A DNA stretch of 64,000 bases from Phoronis australis (GCA_002633005.1 NMRA01000014.1:87150-151149); one strand, 5' to 3'; counted from the stretch's first letter, positions 24,101 through 35,254 are shown. The notes: generated by a model from the letters alone, not told the origin. Made by a program: numbers and translations.

Positions 24101-27100
24101 TATATTATTAAAGCATAAAAATGGTTGCTGTTTCAGGGTGTCTGGTATAACGTGTACCTGAACACCTGCAACTATTCTTATACACTTTATAGTTATATGC
24201 TGTAGAGCAGGAGCTAAACTGTTGTTTGAAGAGTCTTGTAATGCTGGTTGTTGAGCAGTTTGTGATCAAGAACAATACTCTACTAATTGAAGGAGCTACA
24301 TCACCACGTGGAGGAGGGAATGCGGCGTAACTTACTGTCTCGCCTGACACCTGTGGTGAAGAAGATGATGTATAGTGTAGAGAACTGCATTATTGGTAGT
24401 CACTAAGCATGCTGGTGGTGAAACAATGTAGCACTCATATTCATAAATACTCCTGCCAATCAGCTATGAGCTGTAGTGTATCCAGGCACTCTGTCTAAAT
24501 TCTGGCCATAGTGTCCATGAAGTCTAGTCCTTATCTTTAAGTGCTTGGCCTGCAGTGTGTTTATGTATCGCTGCTGAATAGAGTCCTTTCACATTCCTTA
24601 TGTGCATGCTTAGAAGCATAACGAAGTCAGTGTGATCACATGAGCCATAGTGTGAGTGCAATCAAAGGGGACATTGTTTACTGTGGTTTGGTGTAGTCGA
24701 GCGAGAGGCGTCTACTTGTATGACGAAGTGTCGGTAAAGCTGCTTTAACTAGTGAGTGGGTACAGATAACCTGGAATGTGCATTGATTTTTATGCTTGCT
24801 ACAGCATAGGGCCTGGTCCACATAACTGTGAGGTCCTGTCTTGCAGTCACAGATCCCCCCGTAATAATGCTTTGTTTAGAAAACTTAGTGGCTGCTGTTT
24901 TGTAAGCCAGAGAATTTTGTCTACAGTAAGCTTCTTTTAGTAAAGTGCTTAAAACCTCTATTTACCTTGTTTTGACAAGTGACTACATTGTCAGCATCAT
25001 TAAGCCTCCCTTTATAGCTCTGTATATCGCAATCGTACGTTCAATATCCCAAAAATGAGAAAATAAAAGAAAAGTGACTTCAATTGAAAGTTTTTATAGC
25101 TCCATGGGTATGAGTGTAATGTATGAACTCACCCAGTGTGTCATGTACAATCTTGTGCCGTATTCACGCTTGTCTGAAGTCCCGTGGGAAAGTGAAAAGA
25201 GCCTGATCTTGGCTAAATACTAAGTTGTCACAAACGCAACACCTCGCCATTCCTTATTGTAATATAAACCCACGAGAAAATGAACAATATCTGATGACTC
25301 GTCATACTAAACACAAAAATAGAGAAAGATAACTAGTGCCATGATTGGTAGTCCCAATTTTATGTAGTATGTTTCGACCGATAAATGCTCGTAACTCGAT
25401 ATCAGCTAATTAACATATCAGATAGTGTTTGAGGGTGTTCTAATTTGACAAAACATCGACTGCTGTGGTCGTTTTTTTTTTTTTTGGTGTTTTTGATACG
25501 AAATTGTTGAATTTAAGCACTTTAAACTAACTGGCGATAAGTTAGGTATGAGAGGGTGCAAGTTTAGGCTGTGGCTAAAGAGTGTCTTACCCACCAACAC
25601 ACTAACACCTGCAGCCAACGGATTGTTCTAAAGATGAGAGTGCCTGTTGTCACAACTCGTGTCTTCCACTCTTGCGATGCCACTTGGTTTGCATCTCCCA
25701 CAGACTCGTGCGCTTTTTTGCGTGGTTTAGCCTCGCATTCGAAACAGTGTGAAAGGATTTTAATGATGTACGGTGGTGGTGTGAACAAAGTGTGGCGGGG
25801 GAATTCTGAGGTACACGCGGAGTATTTATGGGTCTGGCTGCTGAGTTGTTTGTTAACCCTGATTGTGTTGCATGTCGTTGCAGTGCTGTTCTGTCAATCC
25901 TGCTATATTCTTACAGGCATGTTGTGCTGTCAGCCAAGAAGACTTGACCATCCTTGATGTGTTTCTTTACGTTACCTTATTTTGCTTCCTTAGGAACTGC
26001 ATGCTCACGTAGAGCAGGGATTGGGTCGCAACCTGCAGTCACGCTGCTCAACCACACTGTTACAGGGAGTAGAGAGCGTTGAAAAAGTCATGATTGGTAA
26101 ATAGTCACACTGTTACCTGATTGTTAACCACACGGCTCCTGTTTAGACACTTACACATTTGTAGACACCTGGCATTTGTTTTTCACGCTCTTGTGAACAG
26201 TGATTAATTTGTGTGTTGTGTCATTATTTGAATAATTTTATTTTGGTCTACTCTTACATGGTTGTTGAACTAGTTCATTATTTTTGTATTTTTGGACCAA
26301 ATTCCATTCTTTGTCCTGGCCAAGCTTTGAGTTTTAGAGTGCCTTAACTTCTTTTCAGATTTGTTCAAAAATCCTTAGTATTCAAAAGTTACGCGAAAAT
26401 CTGTTGTAATCCTTGATTTTATTTATCGCCTACTGATGCGGAATCCCATAATGGCTGTTCCAGCAAAATCCGTATGGGAGGGGGAGATGGAAGTTGAAAT
26501 AAAAGTTTATGGGTGATAGTCTTCAGAAGAAAATTTAAATTATGAGTGGTCCTCCATGAAAGAAGTTAATCATTAAAACTGGGTGATGTTTTTTTCTGTA
26601 AATATTGACAGGTGGGTAATTTCAGTCAAACACAGCTCAACAAAAATCAAAACTCCTAAAATTCACTTGGCAGATCCCAAAAATATCCCGAACCAAAAAA
26701 GACAACCCCATGTTGCTAGTGTACAGAGTGCAATATGTACACCGTGCTGTTAATCATGTCATGGCAACTTGATTTAAAGCTCATGTTGTTCTGCAGTCAT
26801 ATTAGAATGAAAATTACTGCAACACTAAACTGGTATTTTAAAACACATCTAAGAAAATCTGATGGTTTTTTAAATAGAAGGTATGAGGAGTCGGATAGAC
26901 AAGTTCCAATATTGACTTGGCATTGCAGCGTAAAAGCGTTCGTGGAGACAGTTTGAGATTCATAGGTCCATGAAATTGAAAAAATATTGAAATTACAGAC
27001 ACATGGTGGACAGAGACACCTGGTGGCTTCCTAAAGTATTGCTCACAAGTGTCTTTGTAAAGCAAGTTTATGGTAACTGACATGAGTTGTGGTCTCACAT

Positions 27101-30100
27101 GGAATTTTTCTGCATCCACTTTGTGGTCGGTCTGTCATTATCATTCATTTGTTGTCCATCAATTATCTCAAGAACCCCCTGATGGATCGTGATGAAATTT
27201 GGTAGATAGGTACTTGGCAGGGATGTGCCAGCACCAGTCGATTTTCTGGCGGATTTGAGTACCTTGGTACCCCATGTTGGCCGCTTTAGTTTTCGACAAG
27301 CCATTCTCTATTGCTTGACGGATCACTATGAAATTCGAAACAGGTATATGGCAAGAATGTGCCAGCACCAGTCACTTTTTGGACGAATTCAAGTGCTGTG
27401 GCACCCTCTGTTTTCGACTGCTCAAGTCATTGCTTGTCCGTCGATTATCTTGAAACCGCTTAACGAATCATGATGACATTTGGCATAGAGATAGACAGCT
27501 GGTATGCATCAGCACCAGTCGATTTTCAGACAGATTTGGCTATCGTAGCACTCCTTGTTGACCATTTTAGTTTTTGACAAGGCAGGTCGATTATCTCAAA
27601 AACCGCATTTTATATTTCAACCTAATTAAAAATTATGGGTGGTGGGTTGGAGAAATAAAAGAAAAATATGTGCGGTGGGTAAGAAATGAAAATGCCTTCC
27701 CCCCTCTCATACATTTTTACTGGAACAGCCCATTGTTTACATTTTTACTGTTTAAGCTGTATTTGGATATGTTTAGCTGACTAAACAACAGAAATCAAAT
27801 TAGGCCCAGTACCTGTCATAAAACCAAGTCTTCCTTTCGGTGATAGGATTTTTTTATTCCAAGAAGAACATTAAACCTATCAGCGACAGCGAATTCGTGA
27901 ATAGTGCATATGAGCATTGCTTGTGACTTGAGTTGGTAATAAAAATAGAATCCTATGGAAGTAAAGAAGTTCATGGGATTTTAAGAGATTAAAATTCCAA
28001 ATTTGACTTTTGGTTTTATCCATCTTAACAGGGCGACATGCATCTTTAATAAATCTCATTTTTCTTCCAATCTTTGTTAAATGACTTGATTGGAGTCTAG
28101 AGTAAATTTATAAGACTGTCAAGGAAAGCGAGCTTCTATGAACCTGTAACATTTGTAGGTCAATGGCAGAATGTAGTCGACTGGCTTGTTCATAGTGAGT
28201 ATGTCACAACACATCATGACACAAAAAATACAAAGATAAATGAAAAGTTTTAATTTAATTTGGTTATTATAAATATCAGATTCTGATTTGGCAATTGAGT
28301 CAGTGTTTTTGCTTTCTTTCAGAGCGCCTCACAGCCCTTTTGCCGGATGAGTCAAAACAACAGGTGGCAGGAGTGTTACCTTGTCGAGACTTTGAGGTTG
28401 CTTATCGCCTGGACTGTCGCAACTTGTGTGCCGACTTCCAAGAAGACATTGAATTTCACTTCTCACTGGGCATCACGTCTATGATGAGAAGGTTTCTGGG
28501 TAAGACTGGAGCCAGGACCGCCTTGCATGGGATTCATCACTCGGTGGGTAACTCAGCCATCACTTCAGTAGTAATGCAAAATATTACTAATAAAGTAGCC
28601 TCGTCTATATTCTTTGCTCTGGATTTAGTGCAGTATAATCGCTCAGTCAGGTTTCTGCCGATTGTAATGGCGCTGTATCAGGGTTGCAATACTGCTGTAC
28701 TATTTTGTGTTGTAACCAATCTCTTTGTCATGAGTTGACTGTATCATTCTGTAAGTACTTCATTTGACATTTTCATGTCTCCAGACAATATTGGCATCAA
28801 ATAGTTACAGCTAGATCGTGATGATTTGAACTGCATGCATGAATACATTATACACTATCCTCAGATGGCTGCGTCGATACCAATGACCCCACAGACTCCA
28901 AGTAATGAGTACCGACCACCAGGTAATGATACCAATACTGAGATCATGATGGCTCTTGTACGAGCATTCCCTTCAGTCATGTCATCAACCAGTGTAGGGG
29001 CCGTCATAGTTACAGGCGTGGTGAGTTTAGTGTGCTCTGTGCATAATGATTGAATCTAGGTTATTGTGTATGTCACTTCTTGGTGCGTAGTCATTAAATC
29101 TAGGTTATCATGTCCTTTGTTGGTGCTCGTGTCTGTCAATCTCATGATATTGGCCAGGGAGTTATGTGGAAGTTTTGAACAGTCTAATGTCGGTGTGAGT
29201 TTTGAACAATCTGGAATTATGGTGTAGGTTTTGAACAATCAAGTTGTAGGTTTGTTCTGCTAATAGCCATTCTGTCAAGTTTTGTTCTTGCTTCTTTTGT
29301 CGTTAACCTAATGTAATTTACTTAATGTGTAGGTTTATTAGTCAAAGTTGCGTTGTTTAGCAGCACATTTTTATGTATGCAATGTATTTGTCCGTTACAT
29401 GCTATATTTGCTAAGTGTTGAGGAAGTTGAGTTCAAGTGAATTATAATAACACAGTGTATAGTATGCTGCATAAAGCAATCATATGTTTTGTTGTGTTTC
29501 TCATAATATTCCTTACTACAATAGGATTCCATTTCCGTTACCAGCTCAAGACACAGACAATATGTACATGCAAAATCTTAACTTTAGGGTTGACTGAACC
29601 CAATAACGTCTGAAGTGTTTTCTGTACTTTTTGATGGTTTCAGTGTTCTTGTTGGACACAGAAATAGAGTGCTATATCACAATGAGATTGTTGTGAGAGT
29701 AAAAGGCTAAACGAGGCAAAATGCAGTTTTAAGGAATTCAATGTTTACAATATTTGTCAATTGTTGTTTATTAGATTACAAAAGTCGCTGGTTGGAAGGT
29801 AATAGCAGTGTGTGGTGCCCTCTATGGACTAGTATATGCCTATGAAAGGCTGACATGGACTAGCAAAGCTAAGGAGCGTCGTTTCAAGCACCAATATGTG
29901 GATTATGCTGGTAGCAAACTGAAGCTAATCGTCGACTTGACTAGTGCCAATTGCAGCCATCAGGTCCAACAGTAAGTGTAACTCCAATCCACCTCTTTTG
30001 GTGGTTTTTGATTCAGGATTACTGCTAAAATATGATAAATTCAGGCACAATTTTCTATTGCGATAATTGTAGATCTGTCCAAAGTGGACTTCATGTAATT

Positions 30101-33100
30101 TATGCGCCCACATATTTATACGTGGGCGTATTATGCCGTAATCCCTGTCTCTCTGTCCGTCCGGCGTCCACTTCTCTATTTCCAAAAACTCTTTGATGTA
30201 TGTTTATGAAATTTTGCACAATGTGGTCCTTTCGTGAATAGGATGGCATGAGTGAACTTTCAGACAGATCCGACTACCGGTGTGTCCCCTAATGACAATT
30301 TTAGTTTTTACGTTTACCTCAAAGTCTGTATCTTCAAAGGTCCTCAACAGATTTTCATAGAACTTGGCAGACAGGCATCTATTAGTGAGATGACGCTATC
30401 CTCCCATTTTTTGGATAGATTCGAGGTATTTTGCACCACCTATTGGCCATTTTGAACTGTTTTCAGGTCTGTTTTTTGGCGTCTGCCCCTCTGTCAAGCA
30501 AATCACTCTAAGTATGATTGCAAAAATTGGCATACCGTATTCGCCCTAATAACAAGTCTTGGAATTTTCCGTAGAATCGTGGATTTACGCTTTTTTCTCT
30601 TGTTCCTTCCGTGTATTTTTGTTATATTTCCACGAAAAAAATCTGATTTTGTCTTAAAACTTTCGCGGCAAATTGGTTTCTAACCGTGGCGTTGCTGACG
30701 ACTCGAAAAGTGGAAACTGCTCTTAGTGTTCCACAGGAACAAAAATCATAATTGCCGTGGCACCTGGTATAGCGTGGTTCGTCAATGGCGTCTGCATATG
30801 GTATTAAATCGAGATTCCTGCGGCCAAAAATGCCTGGAGCTTGGAGTAGACAGAATATTTCGTAGAACAAGTGGATAAAAGAAACGGTCAATGTGTCTTC
30901 TAATAACAAAAGTCAAGGTTTGTGCTCTGTAAACTTTGACAGAGAGACAATAACGGCGTGCGTGGCCGAATCGCCTTGGCTTAGAATTGGAGGACCACCT
31001 GAAAACGATGAAACACAAGAAAGAAAAACGCTTTCTGAAAGGAAATTCAACCGTAACTGGTAATTCGTTGGATTCGGAATGTAATAGCATTGGAATCATG
31101 GGATGTGAGTGATGTATGAAATTCTTTTGTTTGATCCCACGTGTAAGCCCGTGCCAGTACTTGCCAAGTTGGCTGCTAGGCCTAAGTCCGATTTTCTACT
31201 TGCTGCCGAAACGGGATACAAAGTGTTATTTTGTTACTGCAACTGTTGTAAATTGCCGTTGATGTATTCCAATTTATTTTGACATTTTTAATGTTTTGTT
31301 GCGTTAAAAAGTCTTAATTTGACCGACTGGGGTTTTGCAGTTCAAGAGAGAAGTGGTCACGTGACAGGTTGTGAATGATCTGATTGGTTGAAGTCATTGT
31401 TTACAAATTCTGCCAGCCTATTTTCAGGGTCCTGTTAATTATTTCTTGTGTAAAATGAATCACAGTGTGTTCTACACCAGCGTGGCTTATGAACAACTAA
31501 CTCCTGTAATTACTGTTTGAAACTGAAAAATTGGCCAACTTAGGATTGTGATTGATGTATTCTATAGTTTAAATTAGGTTGGTTTTTGACTTTCATTTTT
31601 TCCATGCTAACAGTTGGGGTATGGGCCACAGGTTTTCATCTTGACTTTTTTCCATTTGTGTTGGAAATAATTTTTTGTCAGAATTAAATGTGTATGTATT
31701 TCAGGCTTTCCAGATAATCTGGATCGATTTTCAATTTTTTTAATAATTTTGTATCGTAATTATAAGAACTGAAAATAATTTTATAGGTATCTGCAGCAAA
31801 TCAAAAATAAGCTTCTGTCACTCACACTGCAAATATTGCATCATTGTCTTTATTGTTTTATTCTTAAAAGGTATCTTTTGTTGCATCTAATTGCCTTCAT
31901 TGCTGAGAACTCCCTGCCACTGTCAGCTGCACCAAAGTTATTGGATCTAGTAAAGTGTACATTACAAAATTGTGTACGTTGTGATCTACATCTTGGAAGT
32001 ATTCATTCATTGGCATGACACCGTCTTTGGATGTATCTCCCAATACCTCTGCAGGATCTTTATTAAAGTTGCAAGTGTGTTTATATGAACTCAGCAACGG
32101 ACAACGTCAAGATTTGAATTGATCCGACTACCACTGTCTCATTCGTTGCAATTGTATTTTTTCCTTGTCCTCTGTTTCTGTGAAACTCCTTGGTAGATTG
32201 TTTTGAAATTTAATAAAAGGTTTCTATTAAAAAGCCAACAGGTTCCCATTTACAAATAAATTTGATGTATAGCGGCTGTTTTTATAATGAAATTTTGCAA
32301 ATGAGTTTCTGTTAAAGAGACAATGTCGCCGTCTCATTTTGCGGGTGGAATTGACATGTTTTGCGTCACTCGGTGGCCAGTTTAAAAACTTCTGAGTACA
32401 TTTTTTGACATCACCCTCTCCATCCACCAAACCGCTTCAAGAATCATTTTATTAAAGTTTGGAAATGTGTTCCTGATGAGCAGACCGAGGCTGACTTGCG
32501 GACATGTTCAACTACTCTGGCACCCCCTAGTGGCAATTATATTTTTTGTGTCCACGGCTGTATCTCCTTTACCCTTTACAAGATCTTTCTGAAATTTAGC
32601 AGATGGATTGCTATGGAGATGGCTACAGATGACAGCCAGTTTCAGACCAATCCAATCTACTCAAAATATTGTATAAGGCTTGGAACACAGGTGGAAATGA
32701 AATGTACAGCTTGACTAGGATGCAATGTCAGTAGTCCTGAATGTACAGCTTGACTAGGATGCAATGTCAGTAGTACTGAATGTACAGCTTGACTAGGATG
32801 CAATGTCAGTAGTCCTGAATCTACAGCTTGACTAGGATGCAATGTCAGTAGTCCTGAATGTACTGCTTGACTAGGATGCAATGTCAGTAGTCCTGAATGT
32901 ACAGCTTGACTAGGATGCAATGTCAGTAGTCCTGAATGTACAGCTTGACTAGGATGCAATGTCAGTAGTCCTGAATGTACAGCTTGACTAGGATGCAATG
33001 TCAGTAGTCCTGAATGTACAGCTTGACTAGGATGCAATGTCAGTAGTCCTGAATGTACAGCTTGACTAGGATGCAATGTCAGTAGTCCTGAATGTACAGC

Positions 33101-34386
33101 TTGACTAGGATGCAATGTCAGTAGTCCTGAATGTACAGCTTGACTAGGATGCAATGTCAGTAGTCCTGAATGTACAGCTTGACTAGGATGCAATGTCAGT
33201 AGTCCTGAATGTACAGCTTGACTAGGATGCAATGTCAGTAGTCCTGAATGTACAGCTTGACTAGGATGCAATGTCAGTAGTCCTGAATGTACAGCTTACT
33301 GTGCTGTTTCCAGGGAGTTGTCTGGCAGTTTTGCACGCCTCAGTAACCAAGTAGATGTTGCCAGGTCTGAGTTGGAGGCTGAAATCAAGATGCTAGACAC
33401 GGAGATTACGAGGCTTGAAGAGATCACTAAGAAAGCCAAGGTGTACAAGTAAGTAGCTTTTTCATGTATGTTGCTTCGTTGTAGTGGATCAATAATACAT
33501 CTTGTTCAAGTATGTGAGTGGGTGTAGTGAATCAAGGACACATCCTGTTCAAGTATGTGACTGGGTGTAGTGAATCAAGAACACATTATGTTCACACATC
33601 CTATTCAAGTATGTGGCTGGTTGTGTTGAATCAGTGACACCATAGACTATAGTACATGGACCATCAACTCCATATATTTTCAATGGACAAAATCTGTGAT
33701 CTTACGCACAAGCCGTGACGTCACTATTCAATAGCAACACCTGGCAAAATTAGCAAGTTTTACTTCCAGCAAGTACGTCGTCTGCTAATCATGGTCGGCT
33801 ATGGTGTGGTCGGGTGCCAAAAGTACTCACCATACCAACAGTCCTATTATTGGAAGATTTGAGCAGCATTTCAATGCTGAAATTATTTTTTCATTGTATT
33901 GGACAGTAAAATAGATGCAAGAATTTCCCATCACAATACACTAACTGGAAACTGAAATTGGTAATTTAGGAGAATGGCATCTCCTCTAGGATAGTATGCA
34001 AGAAAATGTCGGAGTTGCGAATTTGTTGTCTATAATCTATGGGGACACATCCTGTTCAAGTATGTGGTTGGGTGTGGTTAATCAATAACACATCCTGTTC
34101 AAGTATATGACTAGATGTAGTGAATCGAGAACACATCCTGTTCGGGATCAACTGCATATTAAGTCCAGATCTGCACTAGATTGTACTCCGCTTCTGACAA
34201 TTAGCAAGTGACATGTATATGCAGCTGTTTTCATTCAAAAAGACTGAATTGGTTATGAAAGCATGTCACATGATTACTGTTTGTGTGTTCCTGAGGATTC
34301 TGTTCTATTGTTTTAGGAATAAAGCCGAGTGGTTCAACAGAGAGTTGGAGTCTTTTGCTAAGCAGTTCCTGTTTAGTTCCAAATAA
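14915..34386 (+). CDS. MFN: Mitofusin (outer mitochondrial membrane fusion GTPase), complete coding region
   Basis: Coding exons: 14915-15131, 18129-18255, 18901-19063, 19368-19489, 19877-19985, 20763-20870, 21175-21328, 22073-22140, 22294-22415, 23094-23220, 23740-23844, 12b 25994-26096 (alternative 12a 24293-24395), 28323-28567, 28865-29020, 29775-29971, 33314-33448 and 34317-34386. They join in phase to 2328 nt, or 775 aa, slightly longer than human MFN1/MFN2. Mitofusins are dynamin-related GTPases that tether and fuse outer mitochondrial membranes. Motifs: P-loop GRTSNGKS (about 114-121), G2 IGHTTN, G3 DSPG (about 209-212), G4 NNRWD (about 267-271), [12 protein letters not shown], an HR1-like coiled coil around [16 protein letters not shown], a two-part hydrophobic membrane region (about 632-668, [16 protein letters not shown] then [14 protein letters not shown]), and the HR2 end [19 protein letters not shown] single gene corresponds to both vertebrate paralogues, so I leave it as MFN. 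Two oddities are paired exon 12 versions and a duplicated exon 5 acceptor. Confidence 0.96.
16130..17450 (-). repeat. Dispersed repeat family, reversed diverged copy, mitofusin intron 1
   Basis: Repeated units with TTTCAATGAAATTTGACAC, GCAATGTGCC..AACCAGTC and CTAGTGGCCATTTT, read in the opposite orientation to the 4 kb and 7 kb copies. CTCF-like cores appear as CCCCTAGTGGCC (about 16470) and CGCCTGGTGGCC (about 17420). It shares the GTGCC..CACCAGTC unit most closely with 27120-27600. Confidence 0.65.
17509..17910. repeat. Minisatellite, 67-bp higher-order unit
   Basis: Alternating 31- and 36-bp half units sharing CTAAACCTCCTCATG. The GTGTACGGTACC landmark recurs at 17581 and 17648, then at 71 and 67 bp steps. 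It is in mitofusin intron 1, shortly before exon 2. Confidence 0.93.
18129..18255 (+). CDS. MFN: Mitofusin exon 2
   Basis: Acceptor TTTTAG. It encodes [15 protein letters not shown], then [20 protein letters not shown], ending within the arginine codon of the P-loop (GR). Donor GTCGGT. Confidence 0.93.
18901..19063 (+). CDS. MFN: Mitofusin exon 3 (P-loop and G2)
   Basis: Encodes [34 protein letters not shown] and [13 protein letters not shown]. It contains the GKST nucleotide-binding loop and the switch-I threonine. Donor GTAGGT. Confidence 0.95.
19368..19489 (+). CDS. MFN: Mitofusin exon 4
   Basis: Encodes [34 protein letters not shown] and VVLVD, ending in the split serine codon of DSPG. 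Donor GTGAGT. Confidence 0.95.
19776..19911 (+). repeat. 67-bp tandem duplication of the exon 5 acceptor
   Basis: Two copies in direct tandem, offset 67 bp. Each has the intron end TTTATAG followed by TCCAGGTATTGACGTGTCTC. Only two mismatches are seen between them over the 67 bp, so the event looks recent. Only the second copy continues into the full exon. Confidence 0.95.
19877..19985 (+). CDS. MFN: Mitofusin exon 5 (G3 motif)
   Basis: The downstream acceptor copy is used in this model. It encodes [16 protein letters not shown] and [19 protein letters not shown]. The upstream acceptor (exon would begin at 19810) gives an extra 67 nt and an in-frame TAG at the second TTTATAG, so it would truncate the GTPase domain. 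Confidence 0.94.
20195..20288. repeat. Minisatellite, about 21-bp unit, about 4-5 copies
   Basis: Units like GTAAATAGGCTAGAGGTTGG in mitofusin intron 5. Confidence 0.92.
20763..20870 (+). CDS. MFN: Mitofusin exon 6 (G4 motif)
   Basis: 108 nt, phase 0. It encodes [41 protein letters not shown] is the mitofusin version of the guanine-specificity motif. Donor GTAGGT. Confidence 0.95.
21175..21328 (+). CDS. MFN: Mitofusin exon 7
   Basis: Encodes [38 protein letters not shown] and [10 protein letters not shown]. The VFFVSA segment is the end of the GTPase domain. Donor GTATTT, phase 1. Confidence 0.92.
22073..22140 (+). CDS. MFN: Mitofusin exon 8
   Basis: 68 nt, encoding [20 protein letters not shown] then FE. 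It matches the GFQ.RL.EF..FE segment of mitofusins. Donor GTAAGT. Confidence 0.93.
22294..22415 (+). CDS. MFN: Mitofusin exon 9
   Basis: Encodes [52 protein letters not shown] is nearly invariant in the family. Donor GTAATA. Confidence 0.95.
23094..23220 (+). CDS. MFN: Mitofusin exon 10 (HR1 coiled coil)
   Basis: Encodes [38 protein letters not shown] and VEMK, a heptad-rich helix. Donor GTATGT. Confidence 0.94.
23740..23844 (+). CDS. MFN: Mitofusin exon 11
   Basis: Encodes [35 protein letters not shown]. Phase 0 at both ends. It is followed by either of two alternative exon 12 versions. Confidence 0.95.
24293..24395 (+). CDS. MFN: Mitofusin exon 12a, alternative (probably mutually exclusive)
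   Basis: 103 nt, phase 0 to phase 1, with a GAAG acceptor after CTAATTG and a GTAGTC donor. It encodes [34 protein letters not shown]. It aligns without gaps over 34 residues with exon 12b (16 identities) and with the matching region of vertebrate mitofusins (EL..H.E.G..RNL..R). Length and both splice phases are the same as 12b. Because 103 is not a multiple of three, including both or neither would break the frame. The acceptor has a weaker pyrimidine tract than 12b. It could also be a decaying copy, but the frame is intact. Confidence 0.8.
25994..26096 (+). CDS. MFN: Mitofusin exon 12b, alternative (default version)
   Basis: 103 nt with a strong TTCCTTAG acceptor and GTAAAT donor. It encodes [34 protein letters not shown]. 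It keeps the GRNL.SRC signature of vertebrate mitofusins, so I treat it as the ancestral version. It joins exon 13 (ERLTALLP) in phase. Confidence 0.92.
27120..27600 (-). repeat. Dispersed repeat family, reversed copy, mitofusin intron 12
   Basis: Three units of about 130-150 bp marked by GCCAGCACCAGTC (about 27228, 27361) and CAGCACCAGTCGATTTTC (about 27509), plus ATGAAATT(T/C)G and GGCCGCTTTAG-like stretches. Confidence 0.7.
28323..28567 (+). CDS. MFN: Mitofusin exon 13
   Basis: Encodes [39 protein letters not shown] and [27 protein letters not shown] is highly conserved. The donor is uncertain: GTAGTA after 28567 keeps phase 0 and gives the best length match, but GTGGGT after 28543 is also in phase and would drop 8 residues. 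Confidence 0.88.
28865..29020 (+). CDS. MFN: Mitofusin exon 14
   Basis: Encodes [20 protein letters not shown], then [19 protein letters not shown] and VGAVIVTGV, the first half of the membrane anchor. Donor GTGAGT. Confidence 0.92.
29775..29971 (+). CDS. MFN: Mitofusin exon 15 (membrane anchor)
   Basis: Encodes [73 protein letters not shown] and TSANCSHQV are family signatures. Donor GTAAGT. Confidence 0.95.
30100..30530 (-). repeat. Dispersed repeat family 1, reversed copy C
   Basis: Opens with the palindrome-like GCGCCCACATATTTATACGT followed by GGGCG, the terminal structure also seen at the 3' end of copy B (7622-7650). It continues with reversed units (GATCCGACTACCGGTGTG, TTTTCATAGAACTTGGCAG). 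The core is degenerate (CACCTATTGGCC). It is in mitofusin intron 15. Confidence 0.72.
32110..32650 (-). repeat. Dispersed repeat family 1, reversed diverged copy D
   Basis: Contains GATCCGACTACCACTG, CACCCCCTAGTGGCAATTA (about 32519-32537, a CTCF-like core on the reverse strand) and CTGTATCTCCTTTACC. It sits just before the 39-bp minisatellite. Confidence 0.65.
32702..33296. repeat. Minisatellite, 39-bp unit, about 15 copies
   Basis: Nearly identical units beginning ATGTACAGCTTGACTAGG and ending CAGTAGTCCTGA. The 39-bp period gives a 204-codon repetitive open frame on the minus strand, which I do not regard as a gene. The array ends 17 nt before mitofusin exon 16, directly at its pyrimidine tract. 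Confidence 0.97.
33314..33448 (+). CDS. MFN: Mitofusin exon 16 (HR2)
   Basis: Encodes [40 protein letters not shown], a heptad helix matching HR2. Acceptor TTTCCAG, donor GTAAGT. Confidence 0.95.
33480..34150. repeat. Diverged repeats with CACATCCTGTTCAAGTATGTG
   Basis: A diverged unit of roughly 43 bp containing CATCCTGTTCAAGTATGTG and GGGTGTAGTGAATCAA recurs on both sides of a non-repetitive stretch (33650-34030) in mitofusin intron 16. Confidence 0.75.
34317..34386 (+). CDS. MFN: Mitofusin exon 17 (C terminus and stop)
   Basis: Acceptor TTTTAG. It encodes [18 protein letters not shown] then FSSK-stop, the usual mitofusin ending (E.E.F.KQFL.S). Stop TAA at 34384-34386. An AATAAA overlaps the stop at 34382-34387, and another lies in the AT-rich sequence near 36025, so the 3'UTR end is unknown. 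Confidence 0.95.
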
Positions 34387-35254
34387 ATACACTCCAGTTG
34401 TGCTCCTAGTCATGTCGAGTTCGTAGTTTGTTAACAATTGAAATGCAACACTGGCTAAATGTGTATGTATAGCCAAGTAATGCAAAAGTTTTGCACACTT
34501 ATCAAAGTAAGTGTCTTATTTGAAAGGATTAGTTCCACTGTTTGTAAAATGTCTTGTACAAAAGTATTGCTGCCATTTCAATGCTATTGTAAGCAGCAGG
34601 TTAGTTAATCAGTTTGGCTGCAGGCAATGCAAAAGTACTGAAAGTGTTATGGTGATTTCACCTACAGAAGAGGTTGTTGGTCACTTGTGAAACGACATTT
34701 TTGCTATGTGTTGATGTGAAGCTTGCATTTTTCATACCTGTGAATGTGATTTTGCGTTTGCAGGTAAGCGTTACATTAGGACGCATTTATGAACATTAAT
34801 GATAATTGGGATGGGAGCGTCCCAGAGGGAACAGGGCATCGGTGGCTACCAAATGGAGGAATGAAAAAACCTGTCTTGATCTGTGAAATTTAGAAAACCG
34901 TGAACTCTATAATTCCACAAGCATGAATAGTGACCCAATACTATTTCAGCCTGGGACAGATTGCGTCAGTGGGGACCTTGAAATGGGTCTTAACAACATG
35001 AGCATGCTCCTTCGTAAAACTTTGTTTTTAACTCCATTAATTAACTGAAATTCATAGGCAATCTCGTGTTTCTAGGAGACTGACTGATTTTTTGTTGCCT
35101 GGAATTGAGGGCATATTAACATACATATTTAGCAAAATTATGCAATATGAAGATAATGAATTCCTGTAGGAATTATTAAACGAGTATATATTTTTGATTG
35201 GTAACTTTTGTTAGCTTGTGTCATAGGTTGATTATTTAACCATGTACCATGAGG

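Noticed and set aside
25571-25957. 128-codon plus-strand frame just before mitofusin exon 12b
   Set aside because: It lies in the intron, has no matching splice phase to exon 12b and no recognisable family; probably chance.
32657-33271. 204-codon minus-strand open frame of 13-residue repeats
   Set aside because: It is created entirely by the 39-bp minisatellite, whose period is a multiple of three; there is no gene context.
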